64,000 bases of DNA from Hofstenia miamia (Eukaryota > Xenacoelomorpha > Acoela). This document shows positions 33,441 to 43,119 of the stretch, piece after piece (positions within the stretch are counted from its first letter, which is position 1; every line of letters starts with the position of its first letter). Below the pieces are notes generated by a model. The model was not told the origin of the DNA, ran no database searches, and worked only from the letters and a program-made list of their open reading frames with translations. The position numbers and the translations under genes were made by a program. The stretch covers positions 2,098,372-2,162,371 of the forward strand of contig SCFE01000044.1 in the NCBI GenBank assembly GCA_004352715.1. Direction: 5' to 3'.

Positions 33441-33800
33441 TGTAAATGTGAGAAATTAGTACTTATTGATAATCATAGTTTGACAAATCACATATGGGGG
33501 AAAATGCTTTTCATTAGTTTTAGCCAATTTTGAAAGACAAAAAATTGAAATTCAAATCAACAGGTACTTGTAAAATTTTACTATAAATAGAGTGAAACCA
33601 TTGTAGAAACTGCTGAAGTATATTGTTCGGAATTCTTATCTTTAGTTTGATAGTTTGAATTAATTTCAATGTCTAGCTAAACAGTTCTTGTTTAGTAGTG
33701 GTCAGGATCCCATGATGATTCTAGGTTTTTTGCCCCTGAACATTAACTGCATTTAAGTTAAGTATATGAATTGGAGTTTTTCTGATTACCCGTTCTTTGG
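33441..33800 (+). mobile_element. LTR fragment, main superfamily
   Basis: Contains AACAGGTACTTG, CTATAAATAG (near 33582), TCTAGCTAAACAG and AGTAGTGGTCAGGATCC in the order seen in complete LTRs. It lacks both termini. Confidence 0.75.
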
Positions 33801-34199
33801 AATTCTTATCTTTAGTTTGATAGTGGTTTGCTTAATTAATCAAACCATAGTAGAAAATAAGTAAAAGAATTCCGAAGAAATTTCTTCAATTGTTACAACA
33901 AAATTGAATCTATTTATAGTTAACTTGAAAAAGTATCTGTTGATTTCAAAATTTGAATTGTTCATCTGCCAATATGGCTAAAAATAATTGAAGCAAATTC
34001 GACCCCTTTGTTTTGCCAAATTGGTATGATCAACAAATACTAATTCATAATCAATTACACTGATATTTCTTGGTTGCATTATACAAATAAATTTAAGTTG
34101 ATAATAAGTTTTATGATCTATTTCTAATTTTAAATTTGATTCACAGTTTCTTTAACTGACTTTCTTTCTTAGCAGTTTAATTTGTGGGATAATGCTACA
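33801..34199 (-). mobile_element. LTR fragment, reverse, element-B type
   Basis: Ends GGGATAATGCTACA, the reverse complement of an LTR start. Includes reversed TATA and GCCATATTGGCAGA blocks. It is truncated on the left against the plus-strand fragment. Confidence 0.78.
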
Positions 34200-34804
34200 C
34201 TACACCATGTACCCGCAGAATCACACTAGCAGTGGAAGATCCAGATCAAGAGAAAACTTCCATTAGTTCAATACATGTAATATTACAACTTTTTCCTGCT
34301 TTTCTTACAGTTTCTTCTTTAATAATATATTATAAAAATTTAAGTAGCAGTTCTCAACATTGGAATTGCAATAATGTCCTCTTTAGATCCAGCTATGGGA
34401 TCCCTTGCCATGGATGTAATCAAGAAGAATAGAGGACCTAAAAATCACAAAGCCCATTGCATATCATAGATATGTTGATGACATTTTTACTATATTCGAA
34501 AACTAAGATGATGTTAAAAAGTTCAAGAACTTTATGAATAATTGCCTAAAAGAGTTACAATTAAATACCCTGTGAACAATAAATTAAATTTTCTGGATTT
34601 TGTAAAATTATACAATAACCATTCCTACAAAACTAAGATGTACCAAAAACCAAAAAATACCAAATTTTATATTCCATATCATTCATATTGTGATTCAAAG
34701 TATAAAATTAATACAATTGAATGCTTACTTAATCATATAATCAAAATTTCTTCAAATTACCAGAATTTAATTGCATCAATCTCTGAATTATTTGAAATTT
34801 TTTA
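34200..34804 (+). pseudogene. Penelope-like element reverse transcriptase, degenerate
   Basis: A broken frame gives a G-S-L-A-M-D segment, then H-R-Y-V-D-D-I-F-T-I-F-E (catalytic D-D, about 34466-34500), N-F-L-D-F and Y-Q-K-P, the order seen in Penelope-like RTs. One TAG and one TGA/frameshift between 34500 and 34575. The endonuclease follows 280 bp later in the expected place. Confidence 0.78.
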
Positions 34805-35341
34805 AAACAATGACTATATCAATTATTTAAGAGGTATGTTGATAAACAGCTAACACAGAAGCCTGAAGTAATATGCAACCAAAATCAATCTAATGATAAA
34901 GAACCAATATATTAGAAGCTGCCATATATTGAAGATCGCCAACAACTGCTAAATTTAGGAATAAAGAAAAGTAATGCGAAATTAGGATACACAAAAATAA
35001 GATCAATATTAGAAACTAAGAACACCTGTAATACATTTTGCAACATAGATCCAATTCAAAGGATGTTTTTTGTATAAATAATATACAAGTTTACATGTGA
35101 AGAATGTCACCATTCTTACATTGGTGAAACAAAGCATCATCTCCAAACTCGGGTTAATAAACACCTATCAGGGCATCTAAATTCCAAAATTTATGCTCAC
35201 CAACATCGAGAAAACATCAATAATTTTAAGTTCATTATGAAAACACCTAATAATAAGATTTCTGAAGCCTTAATTATTAAGAACTCAAATAAACAAAGAC
35301 TAACAAATAAACAAACAACCAACATATTGAATATTTTTTAG
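34805..35341 (+). pseudogene. Penelope-like element GIY-YIG endonuclease
   Basis: From about 35084 the frame reads Y-K-F-T-C-E-E-C-H-H-S-Y-I-G-E-T, then R-V-N-K-H and a final N-N-F-K-F-I block, ending at TAG 35339-35341. This is the C-x2-C plus Y-I-G core of the endonuclease at the C-terminus of Penelope-like elements. The linker before it (34805-35083) is broken. Confidence 0.8.
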
Positions 35342-35506
35342 TGTATTCATATTTAGCAAAATTAAATGTAGTGACTTGTAAATTATATTAACACAAAAAT
35401 TGTAGTGATGATGATTTTCAATCAAAACTGGTTGCATTGCATTAATCCAATATATATACATATATATATTTAAATTTTTTTAATGGCACATTTGAAAATT
35501 ACTTAC

Positions 35507-35700
35507 CTTTGCTATACTCCTTGTTACATTTGATTCCCACAGCTTCACTTATTTTGCAATTATGATTACCCCAACCATCATGATCACAATAATAAAAAGA
35601 TTGTGATGAATATGAACAATCTACATTATCTAGCCAAATTGTAGTATCTGACAGTAAGTTTCCACTAAAGTAATTGCAACAATAGAATCGTACTCCAGTC
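35507..35700 (-). CDS. SRCR-domain gene, exon for C-terminal half of an SRCR domain
   Basis: 194-bp exon. Acceptor TTCTAATTTAG before 35700 and donor G|GTAAGT after 35507 (minus strand). It enters in phase 2 and leaves in phase 1. The reading shows the SRCR C-terminal pattern: a V-R-F core strand, I-W-L-D-N-V-D-C, C-D-H-D-G-W-G-N-H-N-C, and V-G-I-K-C. SRCR domains are extracellular, disulphide-bonded binding modules of scavenger receptors and related surface or secreted proteins. It completes the domain whose first half is at 59659-59818. No further exon of the gene was found below 35507. Confidence 0.9.
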
Positions 35701-37190
35701 CTAAATTAGAATAATAAAAAGAAAGATACTAGCCTTAGAATAGATATTCAATCAATGAAAATGTCAGATTTTAAGGGGGTGAATGACACAAATTGAGCGT
35801 GTATTTGTTTTTATTCAATGAATTTTTTTAGGTACATTTGTTATGTATCACAGTGTGAGACGTCAAATTTGTTGTTGTGTAATAATATTATATAAATCTG
35901 TGCTTGTGCACTAGTCAAGAGTTATTGTGAGAAATTATATGAGTCACTAATGAGCAATATCATAGTTTCCATGAATAGCTGCATCATTTCTGAATGCACT
36001 AGTTTAATTAAGCCTACTATATTAACTTTAGTCAATGATCAGAAAATTCTGATAGTTGTACACATTTGTAATTTTTGCATTAAAATAATGCATTCTTACT
36101 AAAAAAACTGCAAAAAAATTATCGTACACTTCTGGTATATTCACATTGAGTTTTCAGAGAAACCAAGCATAAAAATACATAATTCTGTATTTGCATAAAT
36201 TTTTACATTTAACTATACCTGTCTCATTAACACTGTTAGACTTGACATTTGCATTAAGTAACTGTTGTGGAAATAAGGGGTGCTGAAGGAGTACTTCAAA
36301 ATTTTGCCATGTAAGGTGAAAATCATAATGGGATGTTTCTATTGGCTGCTCACTAGATTACTTGAATCATTTAACAAACACATGTTCAAAAATGGAAAGA
36401 AGTTTTGGCCTAACAGAAATATTTAGCCTTAAATGTGATGTTTTGAATTTTAAAATATGTGTTTTATAATTCTGCAGCAAATCTCTTCCAAAACAAGCAT
36501 GTCTGACTTGATTGAAACACTAAACCACAACTATGAATTTCTATAAATCAGGTTATACTTTTAAGAGAAGATCTAAAAATGCTTCTATAAACTTTTTAGC
36601 CTATTTATTTCATTGTACCACCAGGGTAATTCTTACAAGCAATATTTTTGTCATTGAACCATAAATATGCTGGACACCATTTTTTTCAAATTAATCACAA
36701 ATGGAATTAACACATCCAGTAAAGAAATGTAATTCAGTGTCAATTAAATTAATTGGAATTCTTTTTGATCATTTTCCATCAAGAAAGAGCATGTTGACAC
36801 AATTTTTGAAATTTAAGGCTTTGTTTTTAGGAACATCCAGGATTTCTAATCATTCCAAAAGATCTTGACATGGTTCATTCAGAATATAGCTTATTCCCTT
36901 CACAATAAGTGGATGGAAATTGTGCTTGTGTGTCCTTGTAGTCCCATAATAATATTCTTAAATATTAAACCATTGAGAAACCTAAAGCAGAAAATTCATG
37001 TAATGTAAAATAAGTTAGCAGTTCATATAGTTTTCTTAAATATCAGTAGTGGCAATTTTTTGAAATTTCATCACTATTAAAAAACAGTCAAAGTGAATTT
37101 ATTTTGAGCATTGGAGAGGCAATGTGACTTTTTGTTTTAGACTGTACCATGGTTGGCTGAATATTAAAGCAAAGCTTTATTGTAACACTA
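35701..37190. other. intron of SRCR gene, unclassified part
   Basis: AT-rich, no ORF of note and no recognisable element. Confidence 0.5.
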
Positions 37191-37697
37191 ACTTAACACT
37201 GCTTTAGCCTCTATGTATTTCTGTTAACTTAACTTAACAAAATTTAACTATTCACTATTTAAGTGACAAAGCCATGCAGCATCTCCTCTATTGATTGATA
37301 GTGGGCATCTGCCCAAAGCTGATCTCCACATCCAGTTTCACCTGTTGACTGAGGATCCATTTGGTTGAGTTCGCCTCTCACCTCAACAATGCAACTTATG
37401 TGTACCCTATCCTAGCTCAGTGAATACTGAAGACAAGACATAATTCGACTTAGTCTCTTTTTGTAAAAGTGTTTCATGTTAATGCAACCAGACTTGTTAC
37501 TAGCTGCATTGTTAATATTACATGTAGCCATTAACAAAATATATTAATTAGCAGCTTCCTAACTTATAGTGAATAATTACTACATGTTTGGTCACATTAT
37601 CAGTCACATTATAGTCAATAATAAAATAATATAGATATAATTCCTAGGTTTTGGCTATCCAACCATATTTCGAATTTATTATAATTAATACATGTAG
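37191..37697 (-). mobile_element. reverse LTR, left part, split by element C
   Basis: Starts TGTAACA and contains reversed LTR blocks: CACTATTTAAGTGACAAAGC, a GGGCATCTGCCC hairpin and GCTCAGTGAATACT. It breaks off in ACATGTAG where C begins. The continuation at 47217 starts with the next LTR segment in reverse (CAATAGTC...). Confidence 0.75.
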
Positions 37698-38811
37698 TGT
37701 AGCATAATCCAAAGAAGTTGCTGCTACTGAAAGAAGAAGAACAGATGATTAGTCAAAACTAAGATCAAATGATTATTTAGAAAAACAATTTAAGTTTAAT
37801 TATCAGAAATTATCTTTGTAAAAATGCAACTAAGTAACAATATAGCAAATTAGTACTTGTCATCGAATTTGACAAAATGAAGGGGGCCAATTCACTTCCA
37901 TTATTTTCAGCCATTTTGGCAGATGAATTAAATTTGAATTTGGAACAACAGGTACTTTTTCAAGTTAACTATAAATAAATTCTTTGAAAATCTTATCATT
38001 AGATTTTATATCAGTTTGATTATTTATATACAATGTTAAGCTAAATGGTAAATGCAGTAGTAGTGGTTTGGGAACACATTGGGAGCGACTCAAGGAACCT
38101 TGATCCAAACCATGAACCATTTACATTAGGTGTATGAATAGGAGTTTTTCTCTGTTTAGCTGGATACTGATTCAATAGTTTACATGTAATCAATAATCAA
38201 CATCTGTATGAAAGGGCTGGATAGCCTAATTTAGGTTATAAATATTTTATGTAATAGACTTAGGTGACCTATAATAGACTGATAAATCGACCGAGCATGT
38301 ATTATGTTATTTATATGTAAGGTAGGAAGCTGCAAGTTATTAAGTAACTTAATTATTTTAACTTAATTAAAGCCATTAGTTTTTGGTAATGGCTAAAGTC
38401 ATAATTATTAAGCAGCTAGTGACATTGCAAGGTTGTGAAGTGAATTAAATACACAATACAAATTCAGTTTAAGTCAGTTACAATTTACATTGAGAACTAC
38501 ACTGAGCTAGGATAGGGAGCACATAAGAACTTTGTTGAGCTGAGGTTCGAAGCCACCAAGATCTGCTATGGAAACACAAATGAAAAGATGCAGAGATCAG
38601 AGTCGGCCGGAGGCCATAGAGATATCATCTACGGAGCAGACCTATGATGGAGGAGTACCTAAATAGTATTCAGTTATTTTGATTATAAGAAGGATAACAG
38701 AAATATGTACATTAATAGCTAACATGAGTATATCCCTACCTGCGGTTGAAGTGAGACTATAGTTTAAAAGAACCATTTAATCCCCCTTGACGCTTGGTAA
38801 TGGATGCTACA
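37698..38811 (+). repeat. 5' LTR of element C
   Basis: 1114 bp. U3 motif GCCATTTTGGCAGA at 37910-37923, TATAAATA at 37970-37977, hairpin GGCC-GGA-GGCC at 38604-38614. Confidence 0.92.
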
Positions 38812-38826
38812 TGGCGACCATGACAG
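38812..38826 (+). promoter_or_regulatory. primer binding site of element C
   Basis: TGGCGACCATGACAG, one mismatch to the tRNA-Arg(UCG) complement. Confidence 0.85.
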
Positions 38827-39236
38827 ATAAAGAATAACGGAAGAAGAACAATCAGTTCAACATCCTAACTTAGAACTTAAAGTCAAGAGAGAATCAGAGC
38901 AACTGAATAGCAGAAAACATGCAAGGAAGCAGAGGTAACACACAGCCAGCAAGGAGTCAACAACTACAACTATACCTAGTGGAGGGGAAAGACAATGAGT
39001 CACACCAAATTACCAGCCACTACTACTCTTAATCAAAGATGCCAAACACATGAAGAAAAAAGGTAGCGCCAATCAGGCATAAGCAAAACAACTCCCACCC
39101 CAAGGATAGAGGACATTCTATATGAAGTGTCAATCAAATTGTAGAGGAAGAAGCGTATTACAATGACGAAGACATAATCGAATCTGAATCAGAATTAATG
39201 GAGGATCCCCAAACAGAGGGAGAATTGGAAAACTAG
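38827..39236 (+). pseudogene. Gag remnant of element C
   Basis: Only the start region and the acidic Gag tail remain (D-E-D-I-I-E-S-E, ending L-E-N-stop at 39234-39236). A piece resembling the RT segment P-L-P-R-I-E-D-x-L-Y-E (39100-39125) is spliced in where Gag should be, a misplaced fragment matching sequence near 40480. Capsid and zinc knuckle are absent. Confidence 0.7.
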
Positions 39237-39868
39237 TCAGAGCGCCGACTCAAGAAAACCGAGCACTGATAATGATCATGACGAATCTGGATAACATTAA
39301 TATGATAATGATAATGATAAATGGGATTTTAACAAAAGTGACAATTGATATGGGAGCAGCAACATCAATAATAACGGATTAGTGCGCAACAAAACTGGGA
39401 TTTAAATGAGATGACTTACAGTGCTCGAACAAAAGACTAATTAATGCATCTGGAGAGTACATAGATATGAAAGGCAAGATTGAGGCAGTACAGATGAGGA
39501 TAGCAAACACCACTTTCGAGCAAACATTAGTAGTAATAGATACCCACAATAACTTACTGCCCTACAAGGTGATATTAGGTGACGATTTCCTTACAAAAAA
39601 CGGATGTGTAATAAATTACACTGACAGAATGACCAAAGTGCGGGAAGAGGAAATCAAAATTGAAGAACAAGAAGGAAAGCCGTCGACGATAGTCTTCGAA
39701 CTGGAAGAGGACATAAAATTGCAACCATATCAATGGAGGATGCATAGAGTGAAAACAGAGGATCCCATAACAGGAGATTTACAACAATTCAAAGAGAGTG
39801 TTGATGCTGTCAAGCATATGTGCAATAAAAAACGGCAGAGGAAAAGTCCTGATACTCAATGCAACTAA
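39237..39868 (+). pseudogene. protease of element C
   Basis: Reads through the Gag stop in the -1 frame (A-P-T-x-E-N-R-A linker). The active site is D-M-G-A-A in place of D-T-G-A-A. Stops after T-D and near 39409 break it. The C-terminal half (39467-39868) is open, with V-I-D-T-H-N-N-L-L-P-Y and I-L-G-D-D-F-L-T-K. Confidence 0.82.
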
Positions 39869-40119
39869 CCGGAACATCAATGTGAAGAAGACAAAAGTAT
39901 GAATATTCAGACAATATGTCAGATCTAGCATCAAAGCTATCTGGAGAGCAATGGAAGACATCAATGAGCAGAGTAGTTTGTATGGTCGAGTAGAGGACTT
40001 ACAAACAAAAACAGGAGGTACTCCACACTGCTGACTTGAGGGCAAGTGGGTGAAAACCATCAATGTAGCAAGTACTCCCCACAGCCGACTTGAGGGCAGA
40101 AGGACAAAAGCCAAAGAAG
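39869..40119 (+). other. protease-RT linker of element C
   Basis: Two copies of the GCYGAYTYRAGGGCA motif at about 40031 and 40083. The RT-proximal segment aligns with A and B. Confidence 0.6.
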
Positions 40120-40490
40120 ACCAGTATAAAATACCTGAATTGGTGGAAGAGGAATACCAACACCTAAATGAGGCACAATTACAACATAAATGAATATTCA
40201 ATTACAGACAAATAGGTGTAGGACAGGTGATTGGCGAAACACACAAGATCACCACAACAACAAACAAAATGATAAAACTGCCAGTAAGGCAAGTGCCAGA
40301 GCAGATGAAGGACGAATACAACAGGATACTCAATGAATTGATCAATTACAAAATAATACGACCCAGCAAAAGCCCATACGTCACACCCACAGTATTTGTG
40401 AAACAGGGAGACAAACACAGGTTGTGCATAGACTTCAGGAAAATGAATGAAGTAACAAAGAAAGGTTCATACCCACTGCCAAGGATAGAG
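40120..40490 (+). pseudogene. reverse transcriptase N-terminal part of element C
   Basis: Reads to L-C-I-D-F-R-K-M-N and S-Y-P-L-P-R-I-E, then joins RNase H sequence. The Y-x-D-D region is deleted, so RT is not functional. Confidence 0.85.
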
Positions 40491-40745
40491 GGACATTGCA
40501 CACAAACGCTGACTTTTGGACCATGCTTCCTGAGTACCAGAGGGACGCAACCAAGGAAGACAGAGAGAGAAAGCAATTCCAATTCCTACCACACGCAGAG
40601 TATGAAAGACTTCTGGAAATGAATGTTGATAAAAAGGGACAGGCAGTGCTACCAATCGTGATAAAAGAAGAAATATCAGAATGTGAGATTGTAGAAAAAC
40701 AGAAGGATGACGTGATACTAAATGAAATCATAAGAAAATTACAAT
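40491..40745 (+). pseudogene. RNase H C-terminal remnant of element C
   Basis: Begins in the H-T-N-A-D-F-W block (compare Y-S-N-A-D-F-W in A, about 13030) and carries the P-E-Y-Q-R-D-A tail. All three early acidic residues of RNase H are deleted. Confidence 0.8.
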
Positions 40746-40759
40746 AACCAAAACTAACT

Positions 40760-42209
40760 GTGAGTTACTATGAGAGGTACAGATGGAAAAGGAATAAGAA
40801 TGGACTCCTATATATAGAAGGACAAACCAATAGAATTGCAATACCAGAATACTACAAATGTGAGCTAGTAAGGAAAATCCACGAGAAAGGCCATCTAGGC
40901 ATCACACAGACAGAAAGCACGTTTAATGCAAGATTTTTTATAACAGCAATACAAAAGGTCACAGAAGAAATCATCAACAAATGCACAGAATGTCTACTCC
41001 ACAACAAACAGCATTTTCTGACACAGAGGGCACCACTAGAAAAGATCATAGCGACAAAAACCAAATGAGATTGTACATATAGATTTGGAAATGCTGTTGA
41101 AAGATGAGGAGGGTTACTAGTACCTCTTAGTGATGGTGGACAATTTTACCAAATATGCTAAGCTAGTCCTGATGAGGAACACGACGGCTGAAACAACTGC
41201 TGATATAGTGATGAAAGAATGGATTCTGAAGTTTGGACCAATGGAAACGATAATCACAGACAAGGGACCACAATTCGAGAGCAACCTGTTCCAAGAAATG
41301 GCACATCTACTGGAAGTCATAAGCAAAAGAACAACAGCATATCATCCACAAGCAAATGGGGCAGTGGAGAGATTGAATAGAACTCTGATAAAATTGATGA
41401 GGGTCACAACCTCAAGAATAGGAGGATACAAATGGAGAGAAGTGATTGAAATGATCAAGTATTTCTATAATATGTCCGTACACTCAACAACTGGGATAAC
41501 ACTGTTTAAAGCCATGTTCAGAAGGGAGGCAGCAAAGTCATTATCAATGCAGTACTTTGCCTATAGTGGAAACTTAGACAACCAATATGTGGATCAACTG
41601 AGGAAGCAGATAAAGGTGATACATGAGACAATGTGTCATAACTACAACAAAAAAATTTACAGCCATGCTCACAAACTAGGCGACACAGTTTATGCATTTA
41701 CACCCATGAAATTAACTGATATAAACCAGGTCCAAAAATTAAAAACAGTATGGTCAGGTCCATATAAAATAACGCAGGTATTACCAAATAATGAGTACAT
41801 GTTAAATAATGGCAGATTACTGCACTTCCAAAACTTGAAATGGGCAATGGCAGATATTGAAGAATTGATATTAAATGAAAATGCGGAGTTTAAAATAAGT
41901 CGCATCAATGATAATGAGGTTATATATGATATGAATGATTTAGATAGTTTGCTGGAGGAAAGCTTTGATGAAGAATTTGAAGCAAACATTGGCAATGAGG
42001 AGCTACAGAGAAGAGTGCTGCCAAAAGATGCAGCAAGAGATAAACATATATATGACCCTGAAATATGGGAAGTAAACTTATTGTCTGAATTTAGGAAAAT
42101 TGAAAACGATGCAACAGCCATTAAGGAAGAGAGTAGGCTGAACCCGAAGATCAAAGGAGATGACAACATCAAACCCATGGAGAAGAATATGAAGACAGTC
42201 TTGAACTGA
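40760..42209 (+). pseudogene. pol: integrase of element C, nearly intact
   Basis: HHCC domain 40760-41068 (H-E-K-G-H-L-G-I-T, C-T-E-C), then a frameshift near 41060 and TAG near 41118. The core is open from 41130: V-D-N-F-T-K, T-D-K-G-P-Q-F and Y-H-P-Q-A-N-G-A-V-E-R give the complete D-D-E set. GPY/F-like W-S-G-P-Y follows near 41755, then an acidic tail to the TGA at 42207-42209. Best-preserved integrase in the window. Confidence 0.9.
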
Positions 42210-43119
42210 ACGTCCAACAGAAGACAGAAGGGATGAGAACCAGCCAATGACTAATCAAAGGCGCAGAGTGAGAAGGTGTCCTAGTAGTCCCCAAGGCCGA
42301 CTCGAGGGCAGGGAGACTAAAAGACATAATGCCTCTCCCACTGGAGATCTGCACCGCCGATTTGAGGGCATGCAGAGAACCAGTGAAAACCCCAGAGATC
42401 TGCACTGCTGATTCGAGCGCATGCAGAGAACCAGTGAAAACCCCAGAGATCTGCACTGCTGATTCGAGCGCATGCAGAGAACCAGTGAAAACCCCAGAGA
42501 TCTGCACTGCTGATTCGAGCGCATGCAGAGAACCAGTGAAAACCCCAGAGATCTGCACTGCTGATTCGAGCGCATGCAGAGAACCAGTGAAAACCCCAGA
42601 GATCTGCACTGCTGATTCGAGCGCATGCAGAGAACCAGTGAAAACCCCAGAGATCTGCACTGCTGATTCGAGCGCATGCAGAGAACCAGTGAAAACCCCA
42701 GAGATCTGCACTGCTGATTCGAGCGCATGCAGAGAACCAGTGAAAACCCCAGAGATCTGCACCGCCAATTCGAGGGCACACAGAGAACTGGAAGAAAGCA
42801 GCACAACTTTCCCTCCAGTCCACCTTGCTGATTCGAGGGCAGTGCAACAATTGGAGTTCCAGGGGAAGGTGACAGTGGGTGAAGAAACCATGCGTATACA
42901 AAAACAACTCAAGGCTGCTGTATCAATGGAACCCGCAGCTGGTCAAGTGCTGTACTGCAAACTGTGAGCTGAATCAAGGGCAACTCAGTTGAAAAGATCA
43001 GTATGGACTCATTTGACAGTGAGCTGAGCACCAGTAGACCATTAAGGATTACACAGCTACATGCCCCCTCCAATAGCACATCCAAGAGAACAGTGCATTC
43101 AAAAGATAGAGAGAAATGA
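42210..43119 (+). other. pol-ORF3 spacer of element C
   Basis: About 910 bp against 505 bp in A. The difference is the 51-bp tandem array. Motif copies outside the array at about 42292, 42827 and 42967. One frame is open for 212 codons (42329-42967) because 51 is a multiple of three, but its homologous frame in A is interrupted. Confidence 0.65.
42344..42802 (+). repeat. 51-bp tandem array (eight units plus one degenerate)
   Basis: Unit starts at 42344 and every 51 bp to 42701; units 2-8 look identical, unit 1 differs slightly, and the ninth (42752-42802) is degenerate. Each unit carries the TGATTCGAGCGCA variant of the dispersed motif between TCTGCA and TGCAGA, which can pair as a hairpin. 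In the + frame each unit is 17 codons with the core T-A-D-S-S-A-C-R-E. It also creates long open minus-strand frames (42169-42912), which are shadows. Confidence 0.95.

Noticed and set aside
42344-42802. CRISPR-like regular repeat
   Set aside because: Units are contiguous with no unique spacers, inside a eukaryotic retroelement.
42169-42912. Three overlapping open frames of 183-247 codons with repeats, minus strand
   Set aside because: Produced by the 51-bp array, whose length is a multiple of three. No start or flanking conservation.
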